Of a stretch of 64,000 nt of DNA, positions 29,520 to 39,789 are shown in pieces. The first letter of the stretch is position 1. The number at the start of each line of letters is the position of its first letter. The stretch is from [Flavobacterium] thermophilum (GTDB lineage Bacteria > Bacillota > Bacilli > Bacillales > Anoxybacillaceae). The position numbers were made by a program, and so were the translations under genes. The stretch lies in contig UGGS01000002.1 in assembly GCA_900450595.1 (NCBI GenBank), forward strand, positions 434,001 to 498,000. The letters run 5' to 3'. The notes under the pieces were generated by a model. That model saw only the letters and a list, made by a program, of their open reading frames with translations, had not been told where the DNA came from and searched no databases.

Positions 29520-32500
29520 TCAATCAAAATTAACCTTCTCACCATATTTTATTAATTCATTTAAATCATAATTGATACTAGTAGCATAAAAATCTGGTTC
29601 TCGTTTAAATGGGTGTTTCACGTAATAAACCTCTATTTCATCCCCATCTATTAAAACTATGGCAAGAATAAAATCATCTGGCTTGTTTAATGCGGTTAAA
29701 ATCTCATTTTTAGTTACTGTGACAGTTGTAGCACCTTTAACCCTCCCTTTCACCTCAATAAATCTAAGTTTTCCTGTTCCAGGTATTTTCGATTCAATAT
29801 CATATCCAATTCTTTGATCACTAACATCTTTTGGTGAATAGCCAAGTTTAATTTCTGTTTCCATTACCGCATTCATAGCTAATATTTCAATTTCTTTACG
29901 ATTTTGAGAAAACATACCTATTCTATGCTCTGGTTGTATCCCCTTCAGTTTGCTAATTAAACCTATCGGTATCACAAGCGCCCCACCTATAATTTGTGGA
30001 GGTTTTGGAGACAGTTCTAACTCTTGATTTAATTGCTTCAACCTTTTTTCCAATCTAGCTTGTAATTCATCAGCACGTTGTCTTGCCTTGGCAGAATTGA
30101 TTTTAGCGTTCAGCTTACCAGCACGCTCTTGCAATTTAAGTTCTTCTGCTCTATGGTCCCAATAGTTAATTTCTTTTGTTAGTCGGTCTATAACAGCATT
30201 TTTTATTTTATTAACTAGCTCCTCTTTCCGTTTTCTTACTTCTGAATAATGAAGAGGAACAAGATGTTGAATAGCATAGCTAATTGCTATACTCTCTATA
30301 TCACCATTTAACCATGATTCAGCCAATAATGGTTTGATTAAATTATAATCTTCTTCTACTAAAAATGTATAATTTAGGTACGGAGCATCTCCAGCTGAAA
30401 CAACATTTTGATCTTTGTCAATTTCAACAAACTGAAGTCTTTGTGATACTATTCTCCGATTCCCTTCGTTATCAATTCGAAAACCATCTTGGATCGCATG
30501 TTCGATATAGAACAGTAGTCTTGGTTGTTCACCATAATCGTTAGGATCTATTAGAATTGTTCCTTGTTTCAATAAATAGCGGTATTTTTCAAGAATAACA
30601 TCTATTGTTGAATCTAGTAAAGGATGACCTGGGCAGATAAACTCTGCATCGGGCTTTGAAGGAACATTTATTAAACTTTTTTCAAAGCAAATGCGTTCAT
30701 ACCTTTGAGGAATTGTTTCGCTTCTCCCAATTCCCCTGTCTCGATTTCTTATGCTAGCCGGCACACGAGTAATTTCATATCTTCCCTGTTCTCTTTCTCT
30801 TATAGATCCCCCTAGATGTTTGAACGCTTCAATAAAAAATGATGATATAAAGTGTGGCTGTAATTTCCGTGCCTCCATCCGCTCCATCTCTTCTTTAATT
30901 TCAATAACTTTTGATATGTCCATAGTATTTTTTGCAAGAGCTTTTTCCTCAATCAATGACTTTAAATACTCATGATCTAAAGCATTTTCAATAACTTTGT
31001 TTAAACGTTCCTTCACTTCCGGTTTTTCGCCATATCTAATGGCTTCAACAAGTAAGTTTCTTAATGGTTGACCATCGAATTTTATCTTGCCTAAGACATT
31101 AAATACACGCCCCTGTAGAGCTTTACTTTCTTCTTCAAGCTTCCGTAGTAATGTATGCAATACCTCGCCCTCTCTCGTCTCTCCAGCAACAAGATTCCAT
31201 AAATGGCATACTTCTTTCTGTCCAATTCTATGAATGCGTCCAAAACGTTGTTCTAGCCTGTTTGGGTTCCAAGGGAGATCATAATTTACCATTAGATGTG
31301 CCCTTTGCAGATTAATACCTTCCCCTGCTGCATCAGTAGCAATTAAAACCGTCGCATCTTTATCATGTTTAAAAGCTATTTCCGCTTTTTTTCTTTCTTC
31401 TCTTGTCATTCCCCCATGTATGGTAACAACTGATTCATTTTTTCCTAACAATGACCGAATTTTATCAGCAAGATAATTTAAGGTATCCCGATGCTCTGTA
31501 AAAATAACTAATTTTCGTCTATTTCCTTCTTTATCATACATTTCAGGGGTATTTTGCAATAACTTCGATAGCTCCTCCCACTTTCTATCTTTGCCACTAT
31601 TTCGAACAAATAAAGCAATCTGCTCTAGTTCTTTTAAACGTTGTATTTCAGCTTCAAGCTCAGTAACTGTTTGAGCTGCTGTTGCTTGATCCGTAATTCT
31701 TTCTTCCATTCGTTCAATTTCTTCGTAAGGAAAATCATCAAATTCATCTATTTCATCTTCCGTTAAAAACCTACTTTTAATTTTATTACTTTCACGCTTA
31801 TTTAGTCTTTCTTCCTCAAGGCGTCTTTCTAAACGTTCCCTACGTCGCTTTAATGATTGGTAAATTGCTTCTGGAGATGATGCTAATCGACGCTGTAAAA
31901 TAGTAAGCGCAAATCCAACAGTTCCCCTTCGTCCTTCATCCGTAAGAGCATCTGCCCTATTAAATTCCTCTCGCACATAATCAGTTACTTTTTTGTATAG
32001 AACTGCCTCTTCATCCGATAACGGATAATTAATTGTGTGAGCTACACGCTCAGGGAATAATGGTTTCTGATCAAATGTTAATAATTCTTCCTTAACAAGT
32101 CGACGCATCATGTCTGAAATATCAACCTTATGAACACCGTCACGAAATCTTCCCTCGAATCTATCACTATCAAGTAATGCCATAAATAATTGGAAATCTG
32201 CTTCTTTACCATTATGAGGTGTTGCTGTTAAAAGAAGAAAGTGTCTAGTGATTTTTGAAAGCAATCTTCCTAAATGGTAGCGTTTAGTATATTTTATTTC
32301 TCCACCAAAAAAACTAGCAGACATCTTATGAGCTTCGTCACAAACTATTAAATCCCAGTCTGTATTTTTAAGTAATTTTTGCAGTTCTTCATCTCTAGAT
32401 AATTTGTCTAAACGTGCTATACATAATGGCATTTGTTCAAATGGGTTTTTCCCAAAACAAGAATTTAAAAAATCATTTGTCAATATGCCAAATTCAATAT

Positions 32501-33026
32501 CAAACTTGCTCTTTAGCTCATCAGCCCATTGCTCTACAAGACTTCCCGGACAAACAATTAAACATCGTTTTAAATCTCCTCTTAACATCAATTCTTTTAT
32601 AAAAAGTCCGGTCATTATCGTTTTTCCAGCACCAGGATCATCGGCTAGTAAAAATCGCAATGGTTGACGTGGTAACATTTCTCCGTAAACAGCGGTTATC
32701 TGATGTGGTAGTGGTTCCACATTAGAAGTGTGTATTGCTAAATAAGGATCAAATAAATGAGCTAAACGTATACGATAAGCCTCTGACACTAATCGGAATA
32801 ATTTTCCGTCTCCATTAAAATTCCATTTTTGTTTTTTACTTATAACTTCCAGTGTTTTAGCTCTATCTTGAAATATGAGCTCATTTCCTAAATATCCATC
32901 ATCTGTTTTATATGTGACTTCTATAATGGAGTCTCCATGTCTTTTTACTTCAATTATTGTAACAACAGCGTTGGGTATTATTCCTCTTACCAAGGATCCG
33001 GCAGTAATTTCTGAAAGAGTAGCCAT
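29520..33026 (-). CDS. SNF2-type helicase with C-terminal DUF3883 domain
   Basis: ATG 33026 ([15 protein letters not shown]) is preferred: AAGGGAG precedes it, while the other ATG overlaps that site. 1168 residues. Superfamily 2 motifs in order: Q-like [14 protein letters not shown], Walker [20 protein letters not shown] in [20 protein letters not shown], then a coiled-coil insertion, and the second RecA domain with [33 protein letters not shown]. The C-terminal ~120 residues carry [22 protein letters not shown], the DUF3883 PD-(D/E)XK-like core. It is the first gene of the helicase-methylase-ATPase operon. It probably translocates on DNA in a DISARM-like defence system and appears intact. 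Confidence 0.92.
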   Translation of the reverse strand: MATLSEITAGSLVRGIIPNAVVTIIEVKRHGDSIIEVTYKTDDGYLGNELIFQDRAKTLEVISKKQKWNFNGDGKLFRLVSEAYRIRLAHLFDPYLAIHTSNVEPLPHQITAVYGEMLPRQPLRFLLADDPGAGKTIMTGLFIKELMLRGDLKRCLIVCPGSLVEQWADELKSKFDIEFGILTNDFLNSCFGKNPFEQMPLCIARLDKLSRDEELQKLLKNTDWDLIVCDEAHKMSASFFGGEIKYTKRYHLGRLLSKITRHFLLLTATPHNGKEADFQLFMALLDSDRFEGRFRDGVHKVDISDMMRRLVKEELLTFDQKPLFPERVAHTINYPLSDEEAVLYKKVTDYVREEFNRADALTDEGRRGTVGFALTILQRRLASSPEAIYQSLKRRRERLERRLEEERLNKRESNKIKSRFLTEDEIDEFDDFPYEEIERMEERITDQATAAQTVTELEAEIQRLKELEQIALFVRNSGKDRKWEELSKLLQNTPEMYDKEGNRRKLVIFTEHRDTLNYLADKIRSLLGKNESVVTIHGGMTREERKKAEIAFKHDKDATVLIATDAAGEGINLQRAHLMVNYDLPWNPNRLEQRFGRIHRIGQKEVCHLWNLVAGETREGEVLHTLLRKLEEESKALQGRVFNVLGKIKFDGQPLRNLLVEAIRYGEKPEVKERLNKVIENALDHEYLKSLIEEKALAKNTMDISKVIEIKEEMERMEARKLQPHFISSFFIEAFKHLGGSIREREQGRYEITRVPASIRNRDRGIGRSETIPQRYERICFEKSLINVPSKPDAEFICPGHPLLDSTIDVILEKYRYLLKQGTILIDPNDYGEQPRLLFYIEHAIQDGFRIDNEGNRRIVSQRLQFVEIDKDQNVVSAGDAPYLNYTFLVEEDYNLIKPLLAESWLNGDIESIAISYAIQHLVPLHYSEVRKRKEELVNKIKNAVIDRLTKEINYWDHRAEELKLQERAGKLNAKINSAKARQRADELQARLEKRLKQLNQELELSPKPPQIIGGALVIPIGLISKLKGIQPEHRIGMFSQNRKEIEILAMNAVMETEIKLGYSPKDVSDQRIGYDIESKIPGTGKLRFIEVKGRVKGATTVTVTKNEILTALNKPDDFILAIVLIDGDEIEVYYVKHPFKREPDFYATSINYDLNELIKYGEKVNFD

Positions 33027-33191
33027 AAGCATCTCCCTTTTAAATTTTGGTAATTATATACAACCCCCAGTGTTGTTATATTCTTACAATCACATTATAA
33101 TTATACTTATTCATATAAAGAACAGACAACTCGCAAGGTATAAACAGTGATTTAGAAAATTGCTGACCTATATTCCTATTTCACTAAAGCC

Positions 33192-33228
33192 AAAATAATC
33201 ACTCCAAATCTGACAGAGTGATTATTTC
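33192..33228. terminator. Hairpin upstream of the helicase operon
   Basis: AAATAATCACTC / GAGTGATTATTT, a 12-bp stem with an 11-base loop. It can end transcription entering the operon region from the right. The T run is weak, so the direction is unclear. Confidence 0.5.
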
Positions 33229-33466
33229 AGCTTTTCGACTTTGTCGACAAGCTGAAACCATAACTTTAGCAGTATGGTTTAAATACCTTTTGAAGAATAT
33301 CATTATTCTCCTAGGTAACCAATATTTATAAAATTACGACAACTCATAATAGCTGTTATGAACGGTTATAAGTAACTCTGATAATACGGAATAAGTACGA
33401 TGTTCCAACCATATTAATAATTGTCGAAAGCTTCATTTGTCTATATTTATGAAATGTGTCCAATTG

Positions 33467-33507
33467 AAAAAGGGTTATCTCATAAAACTGATGAGATAGC
33501 CCTTTTT
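33467..33507. terminator. Bidirectional Rho-independent terminator
   Basis: AAAAAGGG(T)TATCTCAT / GATGAGATA(G)CCCTTTTT forms a long stem with A run and T run on either side, usable on both strands. Confidence 0.75.
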
Positions 33508-33670
33508 CGGTGTACCCTTGTAATTACTTTAATTGATAAAACAAAAAAGTAATCCACCCTACCGCCAAGTAAACTCGGTACATACCATATTATATATTAC
33601 TAAATGTCGGTAGTACAGGATTAACAATGTTAAAAATAAATCAAATAAAATTTTTAGAAAACAGTATTAT

Positions 33671-34026
33671 TTAAAGCGAGAGCCTTTTATGTTCAGCCTG
33701 GGATTTTCGTAATTTCTTCACATATTCCCGAAAATCTTTATACTCCACGAATAATTGTGTTGGAATTTTATCCTGAGACACTATTCCCCTCTTAGTAAAA
33801 AGCTTCAGATTCAATTAAATATTCTGTGAATGTCTCATTCCCTTTCATGTTTACCAAGTTATATATTTATTGAGAAAGCATTCCCACCGACAGATATTAA
33901 GTCCCGATACCTTGTTGCGCCCGATAATACAACTAAACGAAGTAGATCCTCTCTGCCTAGGCTACTATCCAATACAACCGTATTGAAGTGATTTATCGGT
34001 AGCAAAAACCTACGTAAGCTGAAATG
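33671..34026 (-). pseudogene. Two decayed reading-frame remnants
   Basis: Minus strand 34026-33859 reads ..FLLPINHFNTVVLDSSLG, EDLLRLVVLSGATRYRDLIS and ends GGNAFSINI-stop. Then 33848-33671 opens MKGNETFTEYLIESEAF and, after a one-base shift, runs TKRGIVSQDKIPTQLFVEYK, DFREYVKKLRKSQAEHKR, LSL-stop. Both look like true C-terminal protein ends by composition, but I do not recognise either family. Probably remains of older island cargo. Confidence 0.45.
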
Positions 34027-34232
34027 TTAATAGAAGCTAATTGATATAAAGTGCTCCGTTTGTCGATTCCCTACCTTTAGGTCAATCATAGAAAATGTAA
34101 AATTAAATTCAAAACGCTGATTATTATAGATTTGTAATCCATCAATTTGCCTGTATTACCATCTTAATAAAAAAGTGTGTTTCCATAGAGTTACTGCAGC
34201 AATAAGCATACATATGGGATTCCCAATGGGTT

Positions 34233-35114
34233 TTATCCCCTTAACCATTCCATAGCATTAGCAGGATATTTTTCAGATTTAATAAATTGAATATTTTCTT
34301 CTGTCAATCGATACTCTGAATAAGTTTCTAATCGAGTCGAAAATTGTTTTTTAAGAAACTGATAATAAAACTTCTTTGTATCGTAAGTTTCTAATACGTG
34401 AACAATTTCAATATTGTTACCGTATTGATCTTTTAACTCACTAATCTTGTGTTCTTTAGATGAAGAAGTAGTGTAAGAAAACTTATATAAACCGCTTGGA
34501 AATATTCGAAAAATGACAACTAATCCATTTTCAGGGGTAGCTTTTCTTTGTTTTTTTTCTTCTCGTTGTTTTAGATATTGTTCTCTTTTAAACTTCTTCC
34601 ATTCAGTTATTTCGTTGTTGTGGACATCGATGTCTTCTTGACTTATACTTTCAGCAAATTTTTTGATTCTTTCGGATAATTCAAGCATATCTTTTTTGTC
34701 CCACATAAAACCGTCCCTACAATATACACTAATACCACCATCTTTCTTAGGGATTAGTTCAACATCTCCTAAATAGTTAGAGTGAGACTTATACCGAGAA
34801 GATTCCAAGAGTTTATCCCATAAAGTCCGTAAAGATAATTCGACAGAGTATAATTGTTGATCTAATCGTGCGAAATCGATAGTTTTGGAATCGTGAAACA
34901 CAATTTTTCCTCGTTGATGTAATTTATCTAAAATAAACATGATTTCTTCGAGAGGTTTTCCTGTCATTTCACTTACACCATCGAAATTGATTTCTCCACT
35001 GTCATACCAAATTATGCAAGCATTCAGAATATCAAGCTCATCTTTAGTTAATTCATATTCCTTATATAATTTGGCTAACTTTCGCTGTAAATCATATTCG
35101 TTGTAATATAACAT
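34233..35114 (-). CDS. Unknown protein with T5orf172/GIY-YIG-like C-terminus
   Basis: ATG 35114 (MLYYNEYDLQRKL) has GGAGG..GGGG upstream; 293 residues. N-terminal ~110 residues: helical winged-helix-like segment (LTKDELDILNACIIWYDSGE, MTGKPLEEIMFILDKLHQRG). Middle: charged coiled coil. C-terminal ~90: GLVVIFRIFPSGLYKFSYTT, then EIVHVLETYDTKKFYYQFL and EYRLTEENIQFIKS, which follows the T5orf172/MUG113 pattern (GLYKIGYT .. LE..H.RF .. EWF.L). In this family the GIY-YIG-type fold binds or cuts nucleic acid. The match is partial and the nuclease residues are not certain. It may be a further member of the defence island. Confidence 0.55.
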   Translation of the reverse strand: MLYYNEYDLQRKLAKLYKEYELTKDELDILNACIIWYDSGEINFDGVSEMTGKPLEEIMFILDKLHQRGKIVFHDSKTIDFARLDQQLYSVELSLRTLWDKLLESSRYKSHSNYLGDVELIPKKDGGISVYCRDGFMWDKKDMLELSERIKKFAESISQEDIDVHNNEITEWKKFKREQYLKQREEKKQRKATPENGLVVIFRIFPSGLYKFSYTTSSSKEHKISELKDQYGNNIEIVHVLETYDTKKFYYQFLKKQFSTRLETYSEYRLTEENIQFIKSEKYPANAMEWLRG

Positions 35115-35159
35115 TTTTCCCCTGCCTCCCTGAAGATCCAAATTCCGTATTAATCCCAA

Positions 35160-35734
35160 TTAACAACAATTAAAGTTAATATTTTTACAGTTAATTTCGT
35201 AAATTCCGCAACCAACTGAAGTTGCTGTTAGCATAGCACTATTTTATCTTAAATCCTCGTTAGCCCCAAGAAGAAAAAAGGATGTCAGCAATACTCGCTC
35301 TTCGCGTCCAATCACGTCTCTTTAGCAAATTCCTAGACTTTTGCTTCAGATAGGCTTAATTGTAACACCATATAATCTAAAAAATCCTCCTAATAATTTT
35401 ACTTATCTGGTTACAGTGTCGTGACCAATTTGTGACCAAAAAATTAAACTCTTGAGTCTATGGATGAAGGTTTCCTTTTAATAGTATGCTCCCATTTCTA
35501 AATCAAAAAAGACAGGAGCTTGTACCTTGCTCGCTGTCTTTTGTCTAATTAGAAGGTTTTCCATCATTTAAGTCAAAACATATGGTATGTATAGCAAATA
35601 GGAAAGATCCTTAGAAGGAAGTAGAAGTCAAAGTTGACATTGCTCCACCCTTTGACAAAGGATAAATAGGAGGCTTTTATGTAATAGCTTGAAGAGCTAA
35701 CTGCAGTAATTACGGAAAATAAGGAGGGAGACAG
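35160..35734. other. Intergenic with one terminator and a promoter region
   Basis: No gene is seen. 35505-35543 forms a hairpin AAAAGACAG / CTGTCTTTT with a T-rich end. The stretch ends with AAGGAGGGAGACAG, the ribosome site of the next gene. Confidence 0.5.
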
Positions 35735-36026
35735 TTGAATAAAAAGTTGCTTGTATATATGACCAAGATTTTAATCGAGTATGCTCAAAGAGGTGAAGTT
35801 TTGACGTATGGACAGCTTAGCAAGAAATTAAATAATACGATTTCACCAAAATCACTAAATAATCCATTAGGGACATGTAAATTATCATTTTATTTCAGCA
35901 CAAAACGCCCATTTTTTTGCACATTCTTTCAGAAAGCCCTCTCCCCTTTTCTGAAGGAATGTGCTAAATTTTTTGTGAATTGTTTCGGACAAAGATTTCC
36001 ATTCGTTTCAATGAGGGGGAGGAAGT

Positions 36027-36590
36027 GTGATCCAGTTTCACGACTTTGGCATTGACATTCAAACGTATACGGATCGTGGGAAAGGGAACGATTTTCCCGA
36101 CGTGAACCAATGCCCCCACTGTTCATCCCGCCGCCCCTTGCATCGTCACGGATACTACCAACGCTATGCGTTGACGGCAGAGGGGGAGTATCACCTTTGG
36201 ATCGCACGATATCGCTGTCAAGAGTGTCGCAAAACCGTGAGTGTGCTGCCTTCTTTCCTCCTCCCGTATGTTCAATATACACGATCGGTTATTTGGCAAG
36301 CGGTCAAAGCATGGTTCGAAACGCCAAGGAAAGGAGCGAAGACCAAACAGGTTGTTTTTCCCACCAAGGAGGTCATCTTGTTTTATGTCCGACGATTTTT
36401 ACGGAATCTCTCTCGCTTGCATCACGCGGCGGCGAGAAGGTGGGGGATCATCGGCCCTGTAGGGAACGCAAGAACAGAACGGGCGGTTTGGTGGATGCAG
36501 ACCTTGGAGGGACGGGGGGTGGGCTCGATCATCCAAGACCTGTGGACAAACGAGAGGTGGCATCCGTTTGCGGATCAAATTACTTCCTGA
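36027..36590 (+). CDS. DUF6431 zinc-ribbon protein of the transposon
   Basis: 187 residues, GTG 36027 with GAGGGGGAGGAAG upstream. The N-terminal zinc ribbon NQCPHCSSRRPLHRHGYYQR pairs with RYRCQECRKTVSVLP (CxxC...CxxC). A helical part follows (YTRSVIWQAVKAWFE) with no visible DDE triad. It resembles the DNA-binding ribbon plus helix-turn-helix leader of some IS transposases but stands alone. As first gene of the element, 140 bp before the transposase, it may help recognise the ends or the target. Function unproven. Confidence 0.75.
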   Translation: MIQFHDFGIDIQTYTDRGKGNDFPDVNQCPHCSSRRPLHRHGYYQRYALTAEGEYHLWIARYRCQECRKTVSVLPSFLLPYVQYTRSVIWQAVKAWFETPRKGAKTKQVVFPTKEVILFYVRRFLRNLSRLHHAAARRWGIIGPVGNARTERAVWWMQTLEGRGVGSIIQDLWTNERWHPFADQITS

Positions 36591-36732
36591 TTTTCTACTT
36601 AACACCAAAAATGGAGATAGTTGATGTTCCCACAAACCCTTCCTCTCGACGAATCTCGAGCCGTTTCGTAAGATAGGGGGTAGAGGGGACCGGGACGGTC
36701 CAACATCACAGGGAGACAGGGAGGAGATCCAG

Positions 36733-37983
36733 ATGGATGAATCGATGAGACACGACATCGCGCTGTTTCGGTACGGGCTGATCGCTCCGTTGGTGAATGG
36801 CCAGGTGGAGCCCAAAGCGTATTTGAATGAGGTGGGCGGGCGAGTGCACTCGATTCCCCATCAAGGGGACAAACCCATTGCGGCGAAGACGATTCTGGAT
36901 TGGTGCGCCCGATACAAAAAAGGGGGCTTCGACGCCTTGAAGCCGAAGCGCCGTTCGGACCGCGGCCGCTCCAGACGTCTGTCCCCCGATGATGAGGATC
37001 ATATTCTAGCATTGAGGAAGGAACATCCCACCATGCCCGTGACCCTATTCTACGAACAACTCACCAAGCAGGGGGACATTCCCACCACCCTCTCATACTT
37101 TACTATATACCGATTGTTGAAAAAACACAACCTGGTGGGAAAAGAAATCTTGCCGATGCCGGAGCGAAAGCGTTTTGCGTATGACCAGATCAATGAGCTA
37201 TGGCAAGGGGACTTATCCCATGGACCCACGATTCGCGTCCATGGGAAAGCCCAGAAAACGTTTTTGATCGCGTATATCGATGACTGCTCGCGGTTAGTGC
37301 CATATGCCCAATTTTTCCCTTCGGAGAAGTTTGACGGGCTGCGGATCGTCACGAAGGAAGCGGTGCTTCGTTGCGGGAAGCCGAAACGCATTTACTCGGA
37401 CAACGGGAAAATTTATCGGTCCGAGGTGCTGCAGTATGCGTGCGCCGAGATGGGGATTACACTCATCCACACCCAGCCGTATGACCCGCAAAGCAAGGGA
37501 AAAATCGAACGGTTCTTCCGCACCGTACAGACACGGTTTTATCCACTGTTGGAGCTGAATCCGCCGAAATCGCTTGACGAGTTGAACGAGCGTTTTTGGA
37601 AGTGGCTTGAAGAGGAGTATCATCGAAAACCGCACGCCTCACTGGACGGAAAAACGCCGCATGAGGTGTTTCAATCGCAAGTGCATCTCGTGTCGTTCAT
37701 CGAAGATGGCGATTGGCTGGATGCGATTTTTCTGAAACGGGAGCACCGCAAGGTGAAAGCCGATGGCACGATCACCCTGAATAAACAGCTATACGAAGTG
37801 CCGCCTCGGTTCATTGGGCAATCGATTGAGCTCCGCTATGATGAACGGGGCGTCTATGTGTACGAAGATGGAAGGAAGGTGGCGGAGGCCGTTCGGGTTC
37901 GTTTGGAGGACAACGCCTATGTAAAACGCCATCGGTCCCCGTTTGCGGCGATTCCGGCGAAGGAGGGAGAACACGGTGTATAA
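36733..37983 (+). CDS. Mu/Tn7-type DDE transposase
   Basis: 416 residues; ATG 36733 after GGAGGAG. N-terminal helix-turn-helix region (AAKTILDWCARYKKGGFDAL), linker KRRSDRGRSRR, second helix-turn-helix-like part (TLSYFTIYRLLKKHNLVG). rve core: NELWQGDLSHGPTI (Asp1), RIYSDNGKIYRS (Asp2), PQSKGKIERFFRTVQTRF (Glu3). The C-terminal Mu-type beta-barrel follows (GTITLNKQLYEVPPRFIGQS). All three catalytic residues are present, so it is probably active. Its last codons overlap the ATPase start by 8 bp. Confidence 0.93.
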   Translation: MDESMRHDIALFRYGLIAPLVNGQVEPKAYLNEVGGRVHSIPHQGDKPIAAKTILDWCARYKKGGFDALKPKRRSDRGRSRRLSPDDEDHILALRKEHPTMPVTLFYEQLTKQGDIPTTLSYFTIYRLLKKHNLVGKEILPMPERKRFAYDQINELWQGDLSHGPTIRVHGKAQKTFLIAYIDDCSRLVPYAQFFPSEKFDGLRIVTKEAVLRCGKPKRIYSDNGKIYRSEVLQYACAEMGITLIHTQPYDPQSKGKIERFFRTVQTRFYPLLELNPPKSLDELNERFWKWLEEEYHRKPHASLDGKTPHEVFQSQVHLVSFIEDGDWLDAIFLKREHRKVKADGTITLNKQLYEVPPRFIGQSIELRYDERGVYVYEDGRKVAEAVRVRLEDNAYVKRHRSPFAAIPAKEGEHGV

Positions 37984-38776
37984 ATCGTTTTACTCCCTTT
38001 CGCGGGAGCCGTTTGCGAAAGAAACAGACCCGTCCGAGGCGTATCAAGGGGCGTCATTTCAGGAAGCGTTGCGGGCGCTGGAGTACGTGAAACGAACACG
38101 GGGGATCGGGCTGTTGATCGGAGAGCCGGGGGCGGGCAAGACGTTCGCCCTTCGGGCGCTGAAAGAGTCATTGAATCCATCATTGTATCATGTCGTCTAC
38201 TTTCCGTTATCCACCGGAGGCGTGATGGATTTTTACCGTGGACTGGCCTTGGGATTAGGAGAGGAACCGAAGTACCGCAAGGTAGATCTCTTCCGCCAAA
38301 TCCAGCAGACGATCGAGCGATTGTATCATGAACGACGGATCACGCCGGTGTTCATTTTGGACGAGATGCATTTAGCAAAGGATGCATTTTTACAGGACAT
38401 CGCCATCTTGTTCAACTTTGAGATGGATTCGACCAACCCATTTGTCTTGATTTTGGCCGGGCTGCCCCATTTACAGGGGAAGCTGCGGCTCAATCAGCAC
38501 CACCCTCTCGACCAACGGATCATCATGCGATACCGGATGGGGCCGCTGGAGAGGGAAGAGGTGGCGGGCTACATCGAGCATCGGATGAAACAGGCCGGGG
38601 CGAAGCATCCGATCTTCACTCCATCGGCGTTAGAGGCGATTGCCCTGCAGTCGCGGGGATGGCCTCGGGTGATCAACACGTTGGCCACGACGTGCCTGTT
38701 ATACGGGTATCAGCTGAAAAAGGACGCCATTGACGAAGAAGTGGTGCGCATGGCCGCGGAGGAAATGGGGTATTAG
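37976..38776 (+). CDS. ExeA/TniB-like AAA ATPase of the transposon
   Basis: GTG 37976 (YKSFYSLSREPFAKE) has AAGGAGGGAG upstream; 266 residues. Walker A GEPGAGKTFALRAL near residue 50, Walker B TPVFILDEMHLAKD near 125, sensor-like VLILAGLPHL, arginine-rich LDQRIIMRYRMGPL, and a C-terminal lid with RGWPRVINTLATTCLL. This is the AAA family of TniB/TnsC/MuB/ExeA-type helpers that choose targets and activate the DDE transposase. It is translationally coupled to the transposase. Confidence 0.92.
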   Translation: MYKSFYSLSREPFAKETDPSEAYQGASFQEALRALEYVKRTRGIGLLIGEPGAGKTFALRALKESLNPSLYHVVYFPLSTGGVMDFYRGLALGLGEEPKYRKVDLFRQIQQTIERLYHERRITPVFILDEMHLAKDAFLQDIAILFNFEMDSTNPFVLILAGLPHLQGKLRLNQHHPLDQRIIMRYRMGPLEREEVAGYIEHRMKQAGAKHPIFTPSALEAIALQSRGWPRVINTLATTCLLYGYQLKKDAIDEEVVRMAAEEMGY

Positions 38777-39789
38777 CACGAAAGGGGCCGAATCGGCCTC
38801 TTTTGTGCTTTCACTTTTCCATTTTCCATCGGTCCATCAGGCGCGTTGGAAATCTTCATCTGAAAGAGCGTGCAAACGTTCCGAAAGAATGTGCAAAATC
38901 CGGAACAATCCGCAAAAATTTTGCACATTATTTCAGAATCCATCTGAAATAATTTGAAAAAGTGATTCTGAAATAATGTGCTAATTTACAGGACAATTTC
39001 AAAGGCTTGTATTGACAATGGTTTTCCTCCACTATCGACCATTGTTGTCAACCACGATACGATGTTACCAGGAAAAGGTTATTTTGAATATGTCGGAGGA
39101 CTGTTGGGGTATAAAAATTTACCTGCAAATCAATGGGAGCAGTTCTATAAGGAGCAAGAACGTGCTGTCTTTGCAGAAAATAATTGGAATAAGTTTCTTA
39201 CTATATTCTCTGGGGAGACAGCCTCTCAGCCAACTCAACAAAGTAAAACTCCGATAACAACAGAGCTAAATCAAGAAATTGATTTAAATAAGCTAAATCC
39301 TAAAACAAAGATTGTTTTAACAGAAGGACCAACTAAGAAGGTTGACCATCAAAATGTTCATTCCTCCATTCAAATTGACTTTGTTGAATTACAAGAAAAG
39401 AAAAGAGAAATTGGCCTATTAGGAGAAAAGAGCATTCTTGAATATGAAATAGAGTACCTTAAACATCATGGACGAGCGGATTTAGCTGAAAAAGTTCAAC
39501 ATATTGCTCAAGACCTTGGTGATGGAGCGGGATATGATATTAAATCTTTTCATTTGGATGGCACCGAGAAGTTTATTGAAGTCAAGACAACAGTAAATGG
39601 AATTAATACTCCTTTTGAGATAACGTCAAATGAATTGTCTTTCTCAAAAGAATATAGTAACCAGTATTATTTGTATCGTCTTTATGATTTCGATTGGAAA
39701 AGCGGCTCTGGTAAGTTGTATGTCGTTAAAGGTGATATTGCTGAACACTTTGAATTACAACCTACACAATTCAAGGTATTATTACGAAA

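Larger units (their letters stand above)
35876..38990 (+). mobile_element. Three-gene Mu/Tn7-like transposon with 5-bp duplication
   Basis: 3115 bp. Ends TGTAAATTATCATTTTATTT and, reversed from the right, TGTAAATTAGCACATTATTT; flanked by GGACA at 35871-35875 and 38991-38995. Each end carries further copies of a GCACATT-N-TTTCAG-like motif (for example 35920-35935 and 35945-35965 on the left; several between 38880 and 38985 on the right). These are probable transposase binding sites. It encodes DUF6431, a DDE transposase and an AAA ATPase, all rightward. Confidence 0.9.
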
